This document shows positions 60,413-64,000 of a DNA stretch of 64,000 nucleotides, piece after piece. How positions within the stretch are numbered: position 1 is the first letter of the stretch; every line of letters starts with the position of its first letter. The notes below the pieces were generated by a model. It had not been told where the DNA came from. It searched no databases and saw nothing but the letters and a program-made list of their open reading frames with translations. Both the position numbers and the translations under genes were made by a program. Source of the stretch: Rhodobacterales bacterium HKCCE3408. Lineage in GTDB: Bacteria > Pseudomonadota > Alphaproteobacteria > Rhodobacterales > Rhodobacteraceae. Where the stretch lies: contig WVSN01000001.1 in the NCBI GenBank assembly GCA_015689705.1, positions 124,001-188,000 of the forward strand, read 5' to 3'.

Positions 60413-60793
60413 TCGCTTGTCCCGCGTGCAGACGCGCGGCCCGAGGGGCGCGGTGTCTGGTCGGGGAGGGCGGAGGAATCTCGGGGGAGAGGTCGGATCA
60501 GGGCCCGTTTGGGCAGTGCGATCCGCGCGGGCCTTGTGCGGCCCGGGATAGGGTGGCGGCGCCGCCGGTTGGCGGAGCGGGTCGGTAAGCCGGGTTGATG
60601 GCCCGGCTGCCTCATGGGTCGGCTGGTGGCCGACCTGTCGTGACGGAGGCGTCCTGTCCTGCGCCCAATGAGGGGGCGGTCTTCGGAGGGACGTTGCCGG
60701 TCCTGTGCTATAGCGCGGGCAGGTATAGGGGGAATTGGTTAAGGAGGGGTGAAGCGTCGACTCGATCGTGACCTGCCGCTGTGTCGGAGTGTC
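60413..60793. other. 381-base gap before the A+T-rich islet
   Basis: GC-rich and without a gene I can support. The base composition falls sharply near 60780-60800, which may be the left edge of the islet. No tRNA or flanking direct repeat was seen. Confidence 0.5.
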
Positions 60794-60883
60794 ATGATGA
60801 CCGTTCAGTTGCAAAGCGCACTGGCCGCATGCATATTGGCCTTCGACGTTGCGGAACTTGAATATTGGAGCATCCATTATTGA
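60794..60883 (+). CDS. possible 29-residue ORF coupled to the islet gene
   Basis: Starts ATG ATG at 60794 and encodes MMTVQLQSALAACILAFDVA followed by ELEYWSIHY. Its TGA (60881-60883) overlaps the TTG start of the next gene as TTGA, an arrangement like the ATGA overlaps elsewhere here. It has no obvious ribosome-binding site and could be chance. Confidence 0.3.
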   Translation: MMTVQLQSALAACILAFDVAELEYWSIHY

Positions 60884-62112
60884 TACGAAGTTTTACTTTT
60901 CTCGGCGTCTTGTTCGTTTCAGTTCTTCAGGCTCAAGCGGAACAGGTAAATTTGTTTATAGATCTTTATGGAGTGCGTCCCCATGGAGATTGGAGGTTTG
61001 AAGTTTATACCCATGCAGGAGCAGGACTTCAGAATCCTCCTATTGAATACCGAACAGCCCCCCCATATATCCCCACAATTGAGGATCGACTTGACTATGG
61101 TATTCGAATAAGAGCGAGCAATGTCTTTGTTGCCCCCGAGGCCGCAGCCATTCTAGTATTCGTTTCAGCTACTTCGCTTTCTCGTAGTGATGAGGGCGGG
61201 GAAGTATTCTACTTTCCGATACACTATTTGACCGGGGTTCCTTCAGATGATGCTAACTGGACGCTGTATTCAACCACAGTGAGAGCGTTTTCGGATAGCC
61301 AGATCGCAATTAGGAACAGCTTCCCCTTTCTTGACCGGGGCGAGTCGGTCCAAATTACACGAGAAAATATTAGCTTAGCCATTAATTCCATCCGGTGGAT
61401 CGTCCGATTTCTTTCGCCAGACGATGAGCGTTGGGACGACGTTTTTCTTGTATATCAGGAGAATGCCGAACTTATTGCTCAAGACACTGAAATGCTTCGA
61501 GAGATATTGCGTATTTTGCACGACTATGCTGAGCGAGATGTTTCTGATGGATTCTTTGATTTCTACATCAGGTTCTTACTCAAGATGGTTCAACAGGATT
61601 TAGGAACCATCTTGAGAGTTGATGAGGAAACACTGATGAACGATTACTTCTGGAACGAAATTGCTGAAATTGTTTCCAACCGACCCACGATCGCGTTTCC
61701 CTTAATCAATGATTTACTTGAAGCATACGGTGGAAGTAGCCAATTTCGTGAGTGTATTACATTGTCCACCCATTTCTTTCTGAACCTTCAGGTCGAACTT
61801 CTGGAGCAAGAAGACGTTTGGCTTTCAATGGACCAGGAGCAACTCGAGGACGAGCTAAGATATGCACTGATAGCCGCAACAGTTTGCGCGCAACAATTGT
61901 ATGTGAAAGAAGTTGAAGACGGATCTAGGGGTAATGTGGCCGGGGGGGCAAACTTCATCGTTAACCACGGCGGTGTAGGTAGGGAGTTTGCCGAGGCATT
62001 TGTCGATATCCTAGACATGCTGGAGGAACTGGGAATAAATATTGATAGTCGTTCAATTTCTGATTTTAGATACCATTACGGACAGGAGATACAAGATGCA
62101 GAAAGGCGATAG
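60880..62112 (+). CDS. secreted protein of unknown family (A+T-rich islet)
   Basis: A 410-residue protein starting at TTG 60880, with TTGGAG nine bases upstream. The signal peptide MIRSFTFLGVLFVSVLQAQA is clear. Residues 21-150 look beta-rich (EQVNLFIDLYGVRPHGDWRF, then VAPEAAAILVFVSATSLSRS); residues 160-400 look helical and acidic (NAELIAQDTEMLREILRILH, then QVELLEQEDVWLSMDQEQLE). It has two cysteines. Codon use is A/T-ending, unlike its neighbours: by hand, 61561-61620 is 38% GC and 61141-61200 is 53%, against 72% for 58141-58200. I know no family for it. The next gene starts two bases after its stop. Confidence 0.7.
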   Translation: MIRSFTFLGVLFVSVLQAQAEQVNLFIDLYGVRPHGDWRFEVYTHAGAGLQNPPIEYRTAPPYIPTIEDRLDYGIRIRASNVFVAPEAAAILVFVSATSLSRSDEGGEVFYFPIHYLTGVPSDDANWTLYSTTVRAFSDSQIAIRNSFPFLDRGESVQITRENISLAINSIRWIVRFLSPDDERWDDVFLVYQENAELIAQDTEMLREILRILHDYAERDVSDGFFDFYIRFLLKMVQQDLGTILRVDEETLMNDYFWNEIAEIVSNRPTIAFPLINDLLEAYGGSSQFRECITLSTHFFLNLQVELLEQEDVWLSMDQEQLEDELRYALIAATVCAQQLYVKEVEDGSRGNVAGGANFIVNHGGVGREFAEAFVDILDMLEELGINIDSRSISDFRYHYGQEIQDAERR

Positions 62113-62114
62113 CC

Positions 62115-62540
62115 ATGGAGATTAATAAGCAGATGTTCTCGTCAATAACGGGAGTTCTGATCGTACTCGGTCATGTTCTACTCCTTTGCTACTTATGGGT
62201 ATCCTTTGGAGCGCCAACCGGAGGCGGCACTCTTAAGGTCACAGAAATTTCGACTCCAATTACCGCTGCTTTTGCGCTTGGGGTTGTTAAGTGGATAATT
62301 GACACACAGGGGCGAATTACTTCCGAAAAGAAAGTCGGTGTTCCTTACGTGGTTATATTTGGCGTGATCCTATTGGCTCTCGCTTTTGGAGTGGTGTGGG
62401 GATTGAACCGATACTCCAAAGGCGAATGGCAGCCAGACCAACTTAATCAATTTTTCGTTATTATTGAGTCCGGCATGGGGGGTATGTTCGGGTTGTTTTT
62501 CAACGACATGTTTGGGCCAGCAGAAGATCAAACTAAATAG
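62115..62540 (+). CDS. small membrane protein of unknown family (A+T-rich islet)
   Basis: A 141-residue protein with at least two strong membrane helices (SSITGVLIVLGHVLLLCYLW and VPYVVIFGVILLALAFGVVW) and weaker hydrophobic segments near residues 55 and 118-133 (IIESGMGGMFGLFFNDMFG). It shares the low GC and tight spacing of the preceding gene, so the two form one unit. AAAGGCGATAG precedes the ATG. Function unknown; a membrane partner for the secreted protein is the simplest guess. Confidence 0.7.
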   Translation: MEINKQMFSSITGVLIVLGHVLLLCYLWVSFGAPTGGGTLKVTEISTPITAAFALGVVKWIIDTQGRITSEKKVGVPYVVIFGVILLALAFGVVWGLNRYSKGEWQPDQLNQFFVIIESGMGGMFGLFFNDMFGPAEDQTK

Positions 62541-62683
62541 AGGTTGCTGAACTTAAGCTCTTGTTGGTCACCTTTCGTCTGGCTCCTCAGGTCGAGAGCG
62601 TCGAAAGTACATTAACCTACAAAAAATATCGGAAAGAAATCAAATCAGAACAACGACCAACTTGGGAGGATTGACCTACTACC

Positions 62684-63976
62684 TCACCCCACCGGCCCGG
62701 CCTCCAGCACGTCCTCGAGCGTCCGCAGACCCGTCCGCGGGGCCTGGACGAGGATGCTCATGTTCCCGGGCTTGTGCTTGTTGCGGTACATCTTGGTGTG
62801 CGCGGCGGGCAGTTCGGCCCAGGGGAAGACCTCGGACATGCAGGGGTCGAGGCGGCGTTCCAGCATCAGCTTGTTCGCGGCCGAGGCCTGCGCGAGATGG
62901 GCGAAGTGGCTGCCCTGCAGGCGCTTCTGGTGCATCCACATGTAGCGGACGTCGAAGGTGCAGTTGAAGCCGGTCGTGCCGGCGCAGATGACGACCATGC
63001 CGCCCTTCTTCACCACAAGCGCGGAGACCGGGAAGGTCGCCTCGCCGGGATGTTCGAACACCATGTCGACGCTGACGCCCTTGCCGGTGATCTCCCAGAT
63101 CGCCTTGCCGAACTTGCGCGCTTCCTTCAGCCACTCGGCGTATTCCGGCGTGTTGACGGTGGGCAGCTGGCCCCAGCAGTTGAAGTCCTTGCGGTTGATC
63201 ACGCCCTTGGCGCCGAGGGCCATGACGAAGTCGCGCTTGTCCTCGTCCGAGATCACGCCGATGGCGTTGGCGCCGGCGGTGTTGATGAGCTGGATCGCGT
63301 AGGAGCCGAGGCCGCCCGACGCGCCCCAGACGAGCACGTTCTGGCCCGGCTTCAGGTCATGCGGTTCGTGCCCGAAGAGCATCCGGTAGGCGGTGGCGAG
63401 GGTCAGCGTATAGCAGGCCGATTCCTCCCAGGTGAGGTGCTTCGGCCGCGGCATGAGCTGCTGGGCCTGCACGCAAGTGAACTGGGCGAAGGAGCCGTCC
63501 GGCGTCTCGTAGCCCCAGATCCGCTGCGAGGGCGAGAACATCGGATCGCCGCCGTTGCAATGCTCGTCGTCGCCGTCGTCCTGGTTGCAGTGGATCACGA
63601 CCTCGTCGCCGACCTTCCAGCGGGTGACCTTGTCGCCGACGGCCCAGACGATGCCCGACGCGTCGGAGCCGGCGATGTGGTAGTCCGCGCCGTGCCCGTC
63701 GAAGGGCGAGATCGGCTTGCCGAGGCCGGCCCAGACGCCGTTGTAGTTCACGCCGGCGGCCATCACGAGCACGAGGACCTCGTGGCTGTCGGGGAGCGGG
63801 GTTTCGACCGTTTCGATCTGGAACGCGGTGTCGGGTTCGCCGTGACGCTCGCGCCGGATGGTCCAGGCCTGCATCTGCTTCGGCACGTAGCCGAGCGGCG
63901 GCATCTCGCCCATCGCGTAGAGATCCTTCTGCGGCGCCTCGTAGGGGGCCACGGGGGTGTTCTGGTCGAGCGCCAT
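62684..63976 (-). CDS. ccrA: crotonyl-CoA carboxylase/reductase
   Basis: A 430-residue medium-chain reductase that carboxylates crotonyl-CoA to ethylmalonyl-CoA with NADPH and CO2, the signature step of the ethylmalonyl-CoA pathway for acetate assimilation. Typical stretches are VMAAGVNYNGVWAGLGKPIS, DASGIVWAVGDKVTRW, VWGASGGLGSYAIQLINTAG and FEHPGEATFPVSALVVKKGG. I chose ATG 63976, because AAGGAG is six bases ahead of it; for ATG 63982 the site would abut the start codon. The islet genes converge on it. Confidence 0.97.
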   Translation of the reverse strand: MALDQNTPVAPYEAPQKDLYAMGEMPPLGYVPKQMQAWTIRRERHGEPDTAFQIETVETPLPDSHEVLVLVMAAGVNYNGVWAGLGKPISPFDGHGADYHIAGSDASGIVWAVGDKVTRWKVGDEVVIHCNQDDGDDEHCNGGDPMFSPSQRIWGYETPDGSFAQFTCVQAQQLMPRPKHLTWEESACYTLTLATAYRMLFGHEPHDLKPGQNVLVWGASGGLGSYAIQLINTAGANAIGVISDEDKRDFVMALGAKGVINRKDFNCWGQLPTVNTPEYAEWLKEARKFGKAIWEITGKGVSVDMVFEHPGEATFPVSALVVKKGGMVVICAGTTGFNCTFDVRYMWMHQKRLQGSHFAHLAQASAANKLMLERRLDPCMSEVFPWAELPAAHTKMYRNKHKPGNMSILVQAPRTGLRTLEDVLEAGPVG

Positions 63977-64000
63977 CGTCATCTCCTTGCCTCACAAGCC

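Noticed and set aside
62564-62660. Seven-base inverted repeats GTTGGTC and GACCAAC at the right end of the islet as transposon ends
   Set aside because: Too short, only 90 bases apart, no matching repeat at the left edge, and no transposase.

Overview
The window is chromosomal DNA from a high-GC alphaproteobacterium, most probably a marine Rhodobacteraceae (Roseobacter-group) species. The case rests on gene content: an F0-only ATP synthase operon (atpI-atpB-atpE-b'-b), crotonyl-CoA carboxylase/reductase of the ethylmalonyl-CoA pathway, a MipZ division-site ATPase, a cysteine-free L31, a class II (CP4-like) EPSP synthase, a bidomain ALDH16, and a VPLPA-type C-terminal sorting signal. I could not assign a genus.

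Layout. 1-5.6 kb: a LysR/PNPOx divergent pair, trmB, an amidohydrolase, then the tightly coupled aroA-GFA-cmk run. 5.6-8 kb: rpsA with a sigma70-like promoter, a long leader and a terminator-like hairpin in that leader. 8-18 kb: mipZ, small oxygenase-like genes, and the translation cluster on the minus strand (ffh, four tandem GNAT acetyltransferases, chorismate mutase, rpsP, a 47-residue membrane ORF, rimM, trmD), with a plus-strand MFS gene separating it from rplS-rpmE. 18-22 kb: azoR/LysR, an EamA exporter and an ArsR unit with a clear palindromic operator. 22.3-25.1 kb: the F0 operon. 25-30 kb: a DhlA-like haloalkane dehalogenase, an S58-type peptidase, an SDR and an aldehyde dehydrogenase. 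30-35.5 kb: a peptidoglycan-binding cysteine-peptidase-like protein, an oligopeptide-type ABC importer lacking its own binding protein, and a divergent creatinase.

36-46 kb is a Tad/Flp pilus locus (LuxR regulator, prepilin peptidase, flp, cpaB, TadG-like, two TadE-like, cpaE/tadZ, cpaF, tadB, tadC) with no secretin or TPR lipoprotein gene inside it. 46-56 kb holds a PLP decarboxylase, clpS, a secreted phytase-like esterase behind a possible Pho box, a VPLPA-anchored protein, a lone family-5 solute-binding protein, an M20 peptidase and small membrane proteins. 56-60.4 kb holds ALDH16 and deoC. 62.7-64 kb holds ccrA.

The least explained part is 60.8-62.6 kb: an A+T-rich islet between a small conserved-looking gene and ccrA. 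It encodes a secreted 410-residue protein and a 141-residue membrane protein that I do not recognise, preceded by a short ORF whose stop overlaps the TTG start of the first gene. A second recurring signal is a short motif (core GTATTT...GAAGCAAAG) found just after the stop codon of four genes, always in the orientation of the upstream gene. No tRNA, rRNA, insertion sequence, prophage or CRISPR array was seen.
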